31,005 nucleotides of DNA from Fimenecus sp964614605 (GTDB lineage: Bacteria > Bacillota > Clostridia > Oscillospirales > Acutalibacteraceae), in assembly GCA_964614605.1 (NCBI GenBank), contig CAZTLU010000013.1, positions 1-31,005 of the forward strand, given 5' to 3'. A program made the position numbers and the translations under genes. Numbering within the stretch: position 1 is the stretch's first letter; every line of letters begins with the position of its first letter. Positions 8,400 through 15,646 of this stretch are shown here, piece after piece. The notes beneath the pieces were generated by a model. That model ran no database searches. It was not told where the DNA came from and saw only the letters and a program-made list of their open reading frames with translations.

Positions 8400-8590
8400 G
8401 TCATTGTGTGTCATTCTGAGCGAAGCGACTGCCGGTCTATTCGTCGCCCCGTTTCGCCCCATCTTTGAGGGGGCTGTCAGCGAAGCTGACCGGGGGAGTA
8501 AAAATCATATAAACTCCCTCCGTCAACGCTTATGCGTTGACACCTCCCTCGGTGAGGGAGGGTGACGTACTATCGTGGTCGTCAGTTTGC
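8400..8590. repeat. Non-coding repeat region with palindromic elements
   Basis: The gap between the transporter and the GntR operon is filled by short repeats. It holds GTGTCATTCTGA near 8409, which recurs near 12609, and a 49-bp element at 8514-8562. That element contains two perfect hairpins: GTCAACGC/GCGTTGAC around TTAT, and CCTCCCTC/GAGGGAGG around GGT. The same element occurs inverted at 11679-11727 with a different first hairpin but the same outline. No open reading frame with a ribosome binding site was seen. Confidence 0.6.
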
Positions 8591-8636
8591 ATGCAATGCC
8601 GCCGCGTATCATTTTAAATAAATAATAAAATATCTA

Positions 8637-8686
8637 TTGACAAATATTGCATATGGTTGTATCATTGTATTAACACAGTAATACAA
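8637..8686 (+). promoter_or_regulatory. Promoter and dyad operator of the GntR-ABC operon
   Basis: TTGACA (8637-8642), a 17-bp spacer and TATCAT (8660-8665) form the promoter. Immediately over the expected transcription start lies a perfect inverted repeat TTGTATTA-N6-TAATACAA (8665-8686). YtrA-type GntR repressors bind such dyads in their own promoters, so this is very probably the operator for the protein encoded at 8700. Confidence 0.8.
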
Positions 8687-8699
8687 GTGAGGTGATATT

Positions 8700-9059
8700 A
8701 TGGCTTGGAAGTTTTCTTCAGACAGACCGGTATATTTGCAGATTTCAGAACGCATTGTGCGTAAGGTCTTGTCAGGGGAATACTCGGCAGGCGAGCAAAT
8801 CCCCAGCGTGCGTCAGATAGCCTTAGAGGCGGCGGTAAATCCCAATACGGTTCAGCACGCATTCTCAGAGCTTGAAAACGAGGGCCTTATTATTTCAAAG
8901 GGAACTCTCGGCAGATTTGTCACTGACGACGAACAGGTAGTCGAAGTATGCAGAAAGCGAATGGCAGAACAGCTTGTCCGCGAATTCTCAAAGGATATGA
9001 GAGAATTGTCAATTTCCAAAGAACAAGCTATAAAAATGATTGAGGAGGTAATGGTATGA
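8700..9059 (+). CDS. GntR family regulator, YtrA subfamily
   Basis: A 119-residue repressor. Residues 10-75 are the winged-helix domain with the family signature YLQISERIVRKVLSGEY, GEQIPSVRQIALEAAVNPNTV and LENEGLI. The C-terminal part is only about 45 residues, the short helical dimerisation arm that defines the YtrA subfamily (no effector-binding domain). YtrA regulators usually control an ABC exporter in the same operon, often in response to cell-wall antibiotics; here the ABC genes follow directly with a 4-nt ATGA overlap. The start follows GAGGTGA. Autoregulation through the dyad at 8665-8686 is likely. Confidence 0.92.
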   Translation: MAWKFSSDRPVYLQISERIVRKVLSGEYSAGEQIPSVRQIALEAAVNPNTVQHAFSELENEGLIISKGTLGRFVTDDEQVVEVCRKRMAEQLVREFSKDMRELSISKEQAIKMIEEVMV

Positions 9060-9757
9060 ACATTCTTGAATGTAAGTGTTTAACAAAATCATATAAAAAG
9101 AATTTTCCCGTGCTTTACAATTTCAATATAAATATTCCCGCAGGAAAAATCATAGGTCTTTTGGGGCCCAACGGTTGCGGAAAATCCACTTTAATGAAGC
9201 TGATTTCAGGGCTTTTGCAGGCAGACAGCGGCGAAATTATCGTTGCGGGCAATCCCGTGGGTGAAAAGAGCAAAGCGTTAATCTCATATTTGCCCGAGCG
9301 TACATATTTCAGCTCAAATATGAAAGTCGAGGAATTGGTTGATTATTTTGAAGATTTCTATGAGGATTTTGATACGGCAAGAGCTTACAGACTTTTAGCA
9401 GACCTTGCCATTGACCCCAAAGCAAACCTCAAATCACTCTCAAAGGGTACAAAAGAAAAGGTTCAGTTAATTCTCGTAATGTCAAGAGATGCAAAGCTTT
9501 ATCTTCTTGACGAACCCATCGCAGGCGTTGACCCTGCCGCGAGAGAATATATTTTGAGCACAATCGTAAGCAATTATAACCCTGAGGCTACAATCATAAT
9601 CACAACACATCTTATTACCGATGTTGAGCAGGTGCTTGATGATTTCGTATTCCTCGGCTACGGCGGAAGAATTCTTCGTGCAGGCAATGCCGAAGAAGCC
9701 CGCAATGAGAGCGGAAAATCCCTTGACGAGTTGTTTAAGGAGGTATTCAGATGTTAA
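9056..9757 (+). CDS. ABC transporter ATPase, YtrB-like
   Basis: A 233-residue nucleotide-binding protein. Walker A GPNGCGKST (about residues 36-44), signature LSKGTKEKVQL (less canonical than LSGGQ, common in ABC-2-type exporters), Walker B LYLLDEPIAGVDP, switch histidine TTHLITDVE. It overlaps the regulator gene by 4 nt and the permease gene by 7 nt, so the three are translationally coupled. Together with the membrane protein encoded next it forms an ABC-2-type exporter; the cargo is unknown. The GntR/YtrA context suggests a role in antibiotic or envelope stress, by analogy with Bacillus ytr operons. Confidence 0.92.
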   Translation: MNILECKCLTKSYKKNFPVLYNFNINIPAGKIIGLLGPNGCGKSTLMKLISGLLQADSGEIIVAGNPVGEKSKALISYLPERTYFSSNMKVEELVDYFEDFYEDFDTARAYRLLADLAIDPKANLKSLSKGTKEKVQLILVMSRDAKLYLLDEPIAGVDPAAREYILSTIVSNYNPEATIIITTHLITDVEQVLDDFVFLGYGGRILRAGNAEEARNESGKSLDELFKEVFRC

Positions 9758-10584
9758 GAAAGCTTTTAAGATATGATTTCAAAGCCGTGCTTAAATATTG
9801 GTGGATTGCCGCACTTTCATCAGTAGCTCTTGCTTTTGCAGGCGGATGGTGTATTTCGGTTTTCGCCAATGAAAAAGACCTTCCCGATGTGCTTTATGTA
9901 GTAGCAACTCTTTTGATGATTATAGTTGTTTTGGGACTTGTGGCATTTGCAATACTGTCAACAATCCTGATTTTTTCAAGATTTTATAAGAATTTCTTTA
10001 CTGATGAGGGCTATTTAACCTTCACCTTGCCCGTAAAACGCAGTCAGCTACTTAATTCAAAGCTTATTGTCAGCACAACCACAACAATACTTACAGCTCT
10101 TGTAATTATAATTGATATTCTTGTGATGGTTTGTGTGGGATTTTATAAGGACATTTTCACAGATTACTTTTTGAATAGCTTTGTCAACGATTTTGCTAAA
10201 GAATTTTTACGCGATGACTATTTAGGATATTATGCCCTTTGGCTTATTGAGGCAATTGTAATTGTAATGCTGCTTGTTGTTTTCTCAATTCTGTTTATGT
10301 TCTCTTGCATAACAGTTGCGTCAATTATCGCCAAAAAAGCAAAGGTGATTACCGCAATCGGTATTTACTATGCGGCAAACAGCGTATTCAGCTTTATCAT
10401 TCAGATGTTCTGGCTTTTCGGTATCAACAGCATTGACAGTTGGCTCTGGAATCTTTCTGAACAGAACACGGTAAAGGTTGTGTCACTGATTTTATTCGGT
10501 TTAATCCTGTTTATGTCAATTTTCTGCGGAGTGCTTTATTCATTACAGTATTGGATGCTTGACCGCAAGCTCAATTTAAGCTAA
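9751..10584 (+). CDS. ABC-2-type permease subunit
   Basis: A 277-residue membrane protein with six predicted helices: about 18-40, 50-75 (LYVVATLLMIIVVLGLVAFAIL), 108-130, 165-190, 200-220 and 245-268. Between helices 2 and 3 lies the stretch FTDEGYLTFTLPVKRSQLL, which is common in permeases of small ABC-2 exporters in Firmicutes. The start ATG follows GGAGG and lies inside the ATPase gene. It is the natural membrane partner of the preceding ATPase. The periplasmic loop around 135-160 (DIFTDYFLNSFVNDFAKEF) is rich in Phe and Asp and may contact cargo; this is speculation. Confidence 0.85.
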   Translation: MLRKLLRYDFKAVLKYWWIAALSSVALAFAGGWCISVFANEKDLPDVLYVVATLLMIIVVLGLVAFAILSTILIFSRFYKNFFTDEGYLTFTLPVKRSQLLNSKLIVSTTTTILTALVIIIDILVMVCVGFYKDIFTDYFLNSFVNDFAKEFLRDDYLGYYALWLIEAIVIVMLLVVFSILFMFSCITVASIIAKKAKVITAIGIYYAANSVFSFIIQMFWLFGINSIDSWLWNLSEQNTVKVVSLILFGLILFMSIFCGVLYSLQYWMLDRKLNLS

Positions 10585-10596
10585 GGAGGGGTTGAA

Positions 10597-11667
10597 ATGA
10601 AAAAAATATTATCAATAATGTTCGCATTTATGCTCATTTTCTCCTGCTTTGCGGTAAGTTCTTTTGCAGAGGATATGCCCATAGTGGATGTAGAGATTGA
10701 CGAAGACGTTTTTTATGAAGAAGATATTTATGATACATATAATTACCCCATATATGATAAGCAACCTATAATCAGATTTTCAGATGATTATACAAAGCTT
10801 TATGTTGACGGCGAGCCTTTTTCACGCGTTAATATGTCAATGCTTTCAACCGATTTCGCTTATACCGTAGTTGCTGAAGATGAGCGTGACGAAAATCTCC
10901 GCAGCAGTGCTTATCTTGAATTGACCGATGAGCAGAGAAAAAATCTCAATGATATTTATATTGAAGTAAACCTTGCAACAAGTATGTATCGCATTGAGCT
11001 TTATTATGATGACGGCTCATCACTCACAGTATATTTTCTTGAAGATTCATATCTTGAAGACTACAATAATGTTATCAGCGGCAATTCAGAGCATTATTTA
11101 ATTGATTTTATGTGGCCCGACGGAAATATAGTAACCGCAGAAAAATCAGCATTGTTCGGTGAACCCGTTACTTTTAACGGAAATGACCTTCTCGATTTGT
11201 ATGATTTTTACTATGTAACTGCTTCAAACAGCGATGGCACCATTTCTATAAGTGCAGGACTACTGTTCGCTATGAATGATGAATTCTATTATTTGGATTT
11301 CGCAGAAATGGGTATTGACGAAACCGATTTTTTCTTCGATTATTATGAAAACGGCAGCCTTACCGAATTCACCGTTCATAAACTTACAGACGAAATCTTG
11401 CTCGCAGACCTTCAAGAAGCCGAGCAGAGATATTATGAAGACGATTACGGCATTTTGTATGACGACGACACCACAGACACCATTTCAGCGGTGTTCTTAA
11501 TCTTCGTTTTCGCAGTAATTCCCGCAGTAATCTTTGTAATCTTCTTGATTAAAGCAATTCGCGGCAAGGGTATCTACAAAAAGATTTACGGCGCAGTTGC
11601 CGCGTTCTGTATCGCAGAGCTTGCCGTATTCACCATAATCGCAGTAATAATTTCAAATCTTAATTAA
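10597..11667 (+). CDS. Exported acidic membrane protein of unknown function
   Basis: A 356-residue protein. Residues 1-24 are a clear signal peptide (MKK, hydrophobic core, SSFA-ED). The extracellular part (25-290) is strongly acidic and tyrosine-rich (EEDIYDTYNYP, YYEDDYGILYDDDT), with no domain I recognise. Two hydrophobic helices at about 293-315 and 329-352 follow, the second ending the protein. It starts 12 nt after the permease stop behind AAGGAGGGG, so it belongs to the operon. A soluble acidic ectodomain next to an ABC-2 exporter could be an accessory or sensing subunit. No function should be assigned beyond that. Confidence 0.75.
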   Translation: MKKILSIMFAFMLIFSCFAVSSFAEDMPIVDVEIDEDVFYEEDIYDTYNYPIYDKQPIIRFSDDYTKLYVDGEPFSRVNMSMLSTDFAYTVVAEDERDENLRSSAYLELTDEQRKNLNDIYIEVNLATSMYRIELYYDDGSSLTVYFLEDSYLEDYNNVISGNSEHYLIDFMWPDGNIVTAEKSALFGEPVTFNGNDLLDLYDFYYVTASNSDGTISISAGLLFAMNDEFYYLDFAEMGIDETDFFFDYYENGSLTEFTVHKLTDEILLADLQEAEQRYYEDDYGILYDDDTTDTISAVFLIFVFAVIPAVIFVIFLIKAIRGKGIYKKIYGAVAAFCIAELAVFTIIAVIISNLN

Positions 11668-11678
11668 CCCCCACTTCG

Positions 11679-11727
11679 CCTCCCTCTGACGAGGGAGGTG
11701 GCACGGCAAATGCCGTGACGGAGGGAG
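11679..11727. repeat. Second copy (inverted) of the double-hairpin element
   Basis: Reverse-complement relative of the element at 8514-8562. The shared frame is CTCCCTCCGTCA, then a hairpin, then CACCTCCCTC, loop, GAGGGAGG. The inner stem differs in sequence (CGGCA/TGCCG here, ACGC/GCGT in the other copy) yet pairs in both. It sits in the operon between the fourth and fifth genes. Confidence 0.65.
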
Positions 11728-11789
11728 AGAATCGATAGCGAAAGGAAAGAGAAAGTTGAATAAGGTCATATCAATTGTCAGCATTATAG

Positions 11790-11889
11790 NNNNNNNNNNN
11801 NNNNNNNNNNNNNNNNNNNNNNNNNNNNNNNNNNNNNNNNNNNNNNNNNNNNNNNNNNNNNNNNNNNNNNNNNNNNNNNNNNNNNNNNN
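11790..11889. other. Assembly gap of 100 N, false gap
   Basis: The 55 bases before the gap (11735-11789) are identical to the 55 bases after it (11890-11944). Exactly 55 is a common assembly k-mer size, so the two contigs overlap by one k-mer and no sequence is missing. Collapsing the repeat joins the operon without interruption. Confidence 0.85.
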
Positions 11890-11910
11890 ATAGCGAAAGG
11901 AAAGAGAAAG

Positions 11911-12459
11911 TTGAATAAGGTCATATCAATTGTCAGCATTATAGTTGCCTCTGCATTGGTTTTAATAAGCTTGCCCATGCTGTTTTTTAGAATTTTCACT
12001 CCAATGCCCGAGCAAATGAAAGATAAAACCGTGTGCTTTTTAGCCCCCGACCTTACATGGTCATCTTCAATGAGTGATGTAACAAGATGCTTCGGTGACC
12101 CCATTGAAAAAGCAACCGATTATGAGTTGACAGGCACAAAGACCAATACTTATGAAACTACATATAAAAATCAAACAATACAGATAGATGCAACACGACA
12201 AATGTATCCGCACAATACTAATGTTTATGAATATTATTTCCGTATTGAATGCGATGATAAACAAGAGTCAACAATGGTATTCGCCAGTATTCTTAATGAG
12301 CTTGTAGAAGACAATTCAAATGATGAGTTCTATAACTATGACGAGCCGGATGAAAGCAGTGTAATGATTTCAATTGATTATGGTGCGACGGGAATTTATT
12401 ATGAGATTTACCAAACTTATGAGTTTGATATTGTTTTAATTGCTTATTGTCAGTATTAG
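11911..12459 (+). CDS. Small membrane-anchored protein of unknown function
   Basis: A 182-residue protein with an N-terminal membrane helix or uncleaved signal (residues 3-28, VISIVSIIVASALVLISLP). The exposed domain begins with WSSSMSDVTRCFGDPIEKA, which recalls the start of BamE/SmpA-like small domains (helix followed by GxP), then mostly beta-type sequence to the end. The start is TTG with a weak AAAGGAAAG site; there is no in-frame ATG upstream after the false gap is collapsed. A truncated copy of the first codons lies before the N block (from 11756) and is only an assembly duplicate. It is the fifth gene of the GntR-ABC operon. Function unknown. Confidence 0.65.
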   Translation: MNKVISIVSIIVASALVLISLPMLFFRIFTPMPEQMKDKTVCFLAPDLTWSSSMSDVTRCFGDPIEKATDYELTGTKTNTYETTYKNQTIQIDATRQMYPHNTNVYEYYFRIECDDKQESTMVFASILNELVEDNSNDEFYNYDEPDESSVMISIDYGATGIYYEIYQTYEFDIVLIAYCQY

Positions 12460-12518
12460 TTAAGAGGTAAATGTGCCCCTTGAAAATCAAGAACAATTTA
12501 ATTCAGAAGCAGTAACCG

Positions 12519-12597
12519 TGTAGGGTCGCTTCATGAAGCGACCGCCCTCAAGTGAATATGTTAACTAATTTCGTGTGATTCGTGAATCGCCCCTACA
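12519..12597. repeat. MITE-like element with 7-bp terminal inverted repeats
   Basis: 79 bp bounded by TGTAGGG (12519-12525) and CCCTACA (12591-12597). Inside lie a perfect 20-bp palindrome at 12524-12543 and a second hairpin GATTC-GT-GAATC. This matches a widespread class of GTAGGGGCG/CGCCCCTAC miniature repeats in bacterial genomes (recognised from memory). It carries no gene. Confidence 0.6.
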
Positions 12598-12639
12598 AAG
12601 TGAGTGCGTGTCATTCTGAAAATTCTATATTAACAAAAA

Positions 12640-12666
12640 AGTTCCCAAGGAAATTCCTCGGGAACT
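12640..12666. terminator. Bidirectional terminator
   Basis: Stem AGTTCCC (12640-12646) / GGGAACT (12660-12666) with an inner AGGAA/TTCCT stem. T-rich on the plus side (AATTTTTTA) and preceded by six A, so usable on both strands. It can end the GntR-ABC operon (plus) and the reductase gene (minus). Confidence 0.8.
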
Positions 12667-12683
12667 AATTTTTTATCTTGTCG

Positions 12684-12776
12684 CCCCTGAAAGGGTGCGA
12701 GCGTCCAGTGGACGCTGAATTAGCACTGTCTGAGCCGGTAGACGAGTAATGGAGATGTCACGAAGTGACAGAGGGG
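12684..12776. repeat. Second miniature repeat with internal hairpins
   Basis: Bounded by CCCCT (12684-12688) and AGGGG (12772-12776). It contains AGCGTCC-AGT-GGACGCT (12700-12716) and TGTCAC-GAA-GTGACA (12756-12770). It touches the 3' end of the reductase gene. Probably an interspersed palindromic repeat; no coding content. Confidence 0.45.
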
Positions 12777-12779
12777 TCA

Positions 12780-13796
12780 TTATACCAAATCATCAAACAA
12801 CTTAAAGTTTTCTTTTGTTGCTTTGAGCTCACCGTTCTGTATTTTCTTGATAATCTCAACAATTCGGTCGTTTATGGGTGTTGCAACACCGTATTTCTTG
12901 CCGAAATCACAAACCACGCCGTTGATTGCGTCAACCTCGCAGGGCTTGCCTTTCTTTAAATCCTGAAGCATTGAGGGCTCAATATCGCGGTGCTTCTTTA
13001 ACGCAATGGGGAGTAAGAAGCAAGCAAATGCGCGTTTTAATGCACCTTTCCAATAGAAAAGAGAAACAATATTCTTGCCCTGAACAGGTGCAAATTCAAC
13101 GCCCGATGCGTGACCAACATCAATGATTTCTTTCATACAGCGAACAGCAACCTTTTGTCCGTCTTTATCTTCTGTAACATCACCGAAAACACCGCCAACA
13201 ACTGTACCAAGACCGGAGAATGTAGAATTGATAAGTAGCTTTGACCAACGAGCGCCCATAAGATTTTCTTCTTCGTGAACAGGGCACATCATTTCAAGCA
13301 AATCCTTAACCATTTTGAACTGTGCATCGGTAATTCCGTCCATTTTACCCATATGGAATGAAAGTGAATCCTTGTCGCTTGTGAGCTCGCAAACACCGGG
13401 CTCAACTAACGCTGCGCCCCATTCAACCGCACAACCCATTGTGTGCTCTGTGCCGATAATTTCAGCAATTGCAGGCTCGGGAATACCATTCTGAAGTGTT
13501 ACAACAACACCGTCGTCTGTAAGATAATCTTTGAGCATTGTCACAACCTCTTTGTTGAACAACTGCTTTGTAAGAAGCACAATTACATCATATTTGCCTT
13601 CCATTTGGTCGGGTGTAATTGCTTTAACAGGAACTGTCATTTCTACCGTGCCGATAATTTTTGCACCATTTGTGTTAAGTGCTTCAACATGAGCCTTGTT
13701 TCTGTTGATAAGGTCAACCTCACCGCCGTTTTTTGTAATAAATGCACCGAGCACAGTACCCAAAGACCCTGCACCGTAAATTGCATATCTTGCCAT
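12780..13796 (-). CDS. Ketopantoate reductase family protein (ApbA/PanE-like)
   Basis: A 338-residue NAD(P)-dependent dehydrogenase. The Rossmann motif is YAIYGAGSLGTVLGAF (residues 4-19), followed by the family's VILLTKQ (near 75) and LQNGI (near 98) stretches and the C-terminal domain segment GARWSKLLINSTFSGLG with the conserved N and S. It reduces 2-dehydropantoate in pantothenate synthesis if it is true PanE, but many paralogues act on other 2-oxo acids, and no other pantothenate gene is nearby. ATG 13796 is selected because it begins the Rossmann fold and follows GGGG; the upstream extension to 13958 has no sensible sequence. It is transcribed alone, likely from TTGACA at 13841-13836. 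Confidence 0.88.
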   Translation of the reverse strand: MARYAIYGAGSLGTVLGAFITKNGGEVDLINRNKAHVEALNTNGAKIIGTVEMTVPVKAITPDQMEGKYDVIVLLTKQLFNKEVVTMLKDYLTDDGVVVTLQNGIPEPAIAEIIGTEHTMGCAVEWGAALVEPGVCELTSDKDSLSFHMGKMDGITDAQFKMVKDLLEMMCPVHEEENLMGARWSKLLINSTFSGLGTVVGGVFGDVTEDKDGQKVAVRCMKEIIDVGHASGVEFAPVQGKNIVSLFYWKGALKRAFACFLLPIALKKHRDIEPSMLQDLKKGKPCEVDAINGVVCDFGKKYGVATPINDRIVEIIKKIQNGELKATKENFKLFDDLV

Positions 13797-13925
13797 AATT
13801 AAACCCCATTTCATGTAATTACTAATGTTATAATTTGTCAAGGTCATTATATACTTTTTAGAAATCAAATTCAATAGAATAAATAAAAATAATGGCAAGT
13901 TACATTTAATAATATCCGGTCGATG

Positions 13926-13968
13926 AAATAACATTGTTATTTGCCGAAAAATATACAATATCTTGTAT
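13926..13968. promoter_or_regulatory. Two dyads between divergent genes
   Basis: AAATAACA-T-TGTTATTT (13926-13942) is a perfect 8-bp dyad, and ATACAA-TATC-TTGTAT (13953-13968) is a second one 10 bp further. They lie upstream of both the reductase gene and the DUF1538 promoter. They have no T tail, so operators are more likely than terminators; the regulator is not identifiable. Confidence 0.4.
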
Positions 13969-14005
13969 TTTTTGTAAATTTATTTTAAACATAAACTTTG
14001 ACTTA

Positions 14006-14035
14006 TTGACGAATGGTACTATTTTCCGTTATAAT
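14006..14035 (+). promoter_or_regulatory. Promoter of the DUF1538/P-II operon
   Basis: TTGACG (14006-14011), an 18-bp spacer and TATAAT (14030-14035). A second TTGACT lies at 13998-14003 but is too far from the -10 box. The predicted leader of about 85 nt contains a terminator hairpin. Confidence 0.65.
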
Positions 14036-14054
14036 TAGTATAAGATAAATTTAT

Positions 14055-14100
14055 AAATACGGAGAACTTTGCTTTCTTAAAAGAACTCCGGTATTTTTAT
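14055..14100 (+). terminator. Leader terminator upstream of the DUF1538 gene (attenuator?)
   Basis: AAATACGGAG (14055-14064) pairs with CTCCGGTATTT (14086-14096) with a one-base bulge, and TTCT/AGAA pair inside; a T-rich tail follows. The structure ends about 15 nt before GGAGG (14114-14118) of the gene it precedes and is not separated from it by another promoter that I can see. Such placement suggests regulated termination in the leader. Confidence 0.6.
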
Positions 14101-14125
14101 TGTGTTTTTTAATGGAGGTTGTTAA

Positions 14126-15646
14126 GTGAAACAAATATATGGTTCTTTAAAAGAATCCCTTCAATCAGTTTTGCCCATAACTGCAATTGTTTTGTTGCTC
14201 AGCGTTTCAGTATCTCCTCTTAATTCCGGAGTGCTTGTGCTTTTTGCTTTCGGCACATTACTTTTAATCGCAGGAATGAGCCTTTTTAATATCGGTTCAG
14301 GTATATCAATGGAACCGTTGGGCGAGGGTATAGGTAAACAAATAAGCAAATCAAAAAAGATAATATTGCCGGTGGTTATTTGCTTTGTTCTCGGTGTGTT
14401 GATTACTATTGCAGAGCCCGATTTGCAGGTGTTGGCAGAGCAGGTGCCGTCTATTCCGAATACCGTTTTGATTATGTGTGTTGCTGTTGGAGTAGGTGCG
14501 TTTCTCGTTATAGCATTGCTGCGTACACGCTTTGGTATTCCTCTTGCAAAACTGCTTATTGTTTTTTATTCCGTCGTTGTTTTGCTTGCATTTTTTGTTC
14601 CCGATGATTTTGTTCCTACCGCTTTTGACTCCGGCGGAGTCACAACGGGACCAATAACCGTGCCGTTTATTATGGCACTCGGTACGGGTATGGCAACAAT
14701 GAGCCGTAAAAAGAATTCGGGTGAGAATAGCTTCGGTCTGGTATCTCTTTGCAGTATTGGTCCTATTCTTTCGGTTTTGATTCTCAGTATTTGTTATAAT
14801 CCCACACCGGAAACAAGCGAAACTGTAATTCCCGCGGTTGAAACAACAAAGGACGCTTTTATGCAGTTTCTGCATGCATTCCCCGAATACGGAAAAGAGG
14901 TACTCGTTGCATTTCTTCCCATCGTGGTTATGTTCGTTGTTTTCCAGCTTATTTCACGCAGATTTCATAAGCATCAGATTGCGAAAATATGCGTGGGCTT
15001 TATCTATACATACATAGGGCTTGTGTTGTTCCTTACAGGCGCAAATGTGGGCTTTATGCCGGCAGGTAAGCTTATCGGGTCAACAATAGCTGACAGCAGT
15101 TATAAATATATGCTTATTCCCATCGGTATACTTATGGGTTATTTTGTAGTTTCGGCAGAGCCGGCAGTTCATTCGCTGAAAAAACAGGTTGTCGAGGTTA
15201 CAAACGGTGCAATTACGCAAAAATCCGTGGGCTACGCATTGTCAATCGGTGTCGGTGTGTCAGTGGGAATTTCAATGCTGCGTGTGCTTACGGGTATTCC
15301 GCTTTTGCCGTTTCTTATTGCGGGATACGCAGTATCTCTCATTATAAGCTTTTTTGTACCGCCTATTTATACAGGTATCGCTTTTGACTCGGGCGGAGTT
15401 GCGAGCGGTCCTATGACAACAACCTTTATGCTTCCGCTCGCAATGGGAGCTTGCGAGGTGCTTGGCGGAAATGTGATGACAGATGCCTTCGGTCTTGTGG
15501 CAATGGTTGCCATGGCACCGCTGATTACTATACAGGTGCTGGGCTTCAGCAGTAATGTCAAACGCCGCAGACGAATTAAAAAGGCACGCGATGAATTTAT
15601 GGCGATTGAAGATGATATCGTTTATTTTGAGGAGGAGTGTATATGA
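14126..15646 (+). CDS. DUF1538 integral membrane protein (duplicated)
   Basis: A 506-residue polytopic protein made of two similar halves. Each half holds the DUF1538 signature: AFDSGGVTTGPITVPFIMALG at about 166-186 and AFDSGGVASGPMTTTFMLPLA at about 416-436. The internal pseudo-symmetry, with FDSGG-GP motifs in likely membrane re-entrant positions, is what one expects of a transporter; the substrate is unknown to me. The family is regularly found beside P-II-like proteins, as here, where the next gene overlaps by 4 nt. It starts at a GTG, supported by GGAGG 7 nt ahead. The leader contains a terminator hairpin, so expression may be controlled by attenuation. Confidence 0.9.
   Translation: MKQIYGSLKESLQSVLPITAIVLLLSVSVSPLNSGVLVLFAFGTLLLIAGMSLFNIGSGISMEPLGEGIGKQISKSKKIILPVVICFVLGVLITIAEPDLQVLAEQVPSIPNTVLIMCVAVGVGAFLVIALLRTRFGIPLAKLLIVFYSVVVLLAFFVPDDFVPTAFDSGGVTTGPITVPFIMALGTGMATMSRKKNSGENSFGLVSLCSIGPILSVLILSICYNPTPETSETVIPAVETTKDAFMQFLHAFPEYGKEVLVAFLPIVVMFVVFQLISRRFHKHQIAKICVGFIYTYIGLVLFLTGANVGFMPAGKLIGSTIADSSYKYMLIPIGILMGYFVVSAEPAVHSLKKQVVEVTNGAITQKSVGYALSIGVGVSVGISMLRVLTGIPLLPFLIAGYAVSLIISFFVPPIYTGIAFDSGGVASGPMTTTFMLPLAMGACEVLGGNVMTDAFGLVAMVAMAPLITIQVLGFSSNVKRRRRIKKARDEFMAIEDDIVYFEEECI

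Noticed and set aside
8400..8590. A CRISPR array
   Set aside because: Hairpin repeats are present, but there are no regularly spaced identical repeats with unique spacers.
11784..12104. A minus-strand frame running into the N block
   Set aside because: It is created by unknown bases translated as open sequence and overlaps the fifth gene of the GntR operon.
13981..14000. TAAACATAAAC as a further site for the two-component regulator
   Set aside because: Half-sites are 6 bp apart, not 11, and there is no -10 box at the required distance.
14351..14875. A 174-codon minus-strand frame rich in Asn, Cys and Arg inside the DUF1538 gene
   Set aside because: It lies fully within a clear membrane-protein gene on the other strand; the composition is that of an antisense frame.
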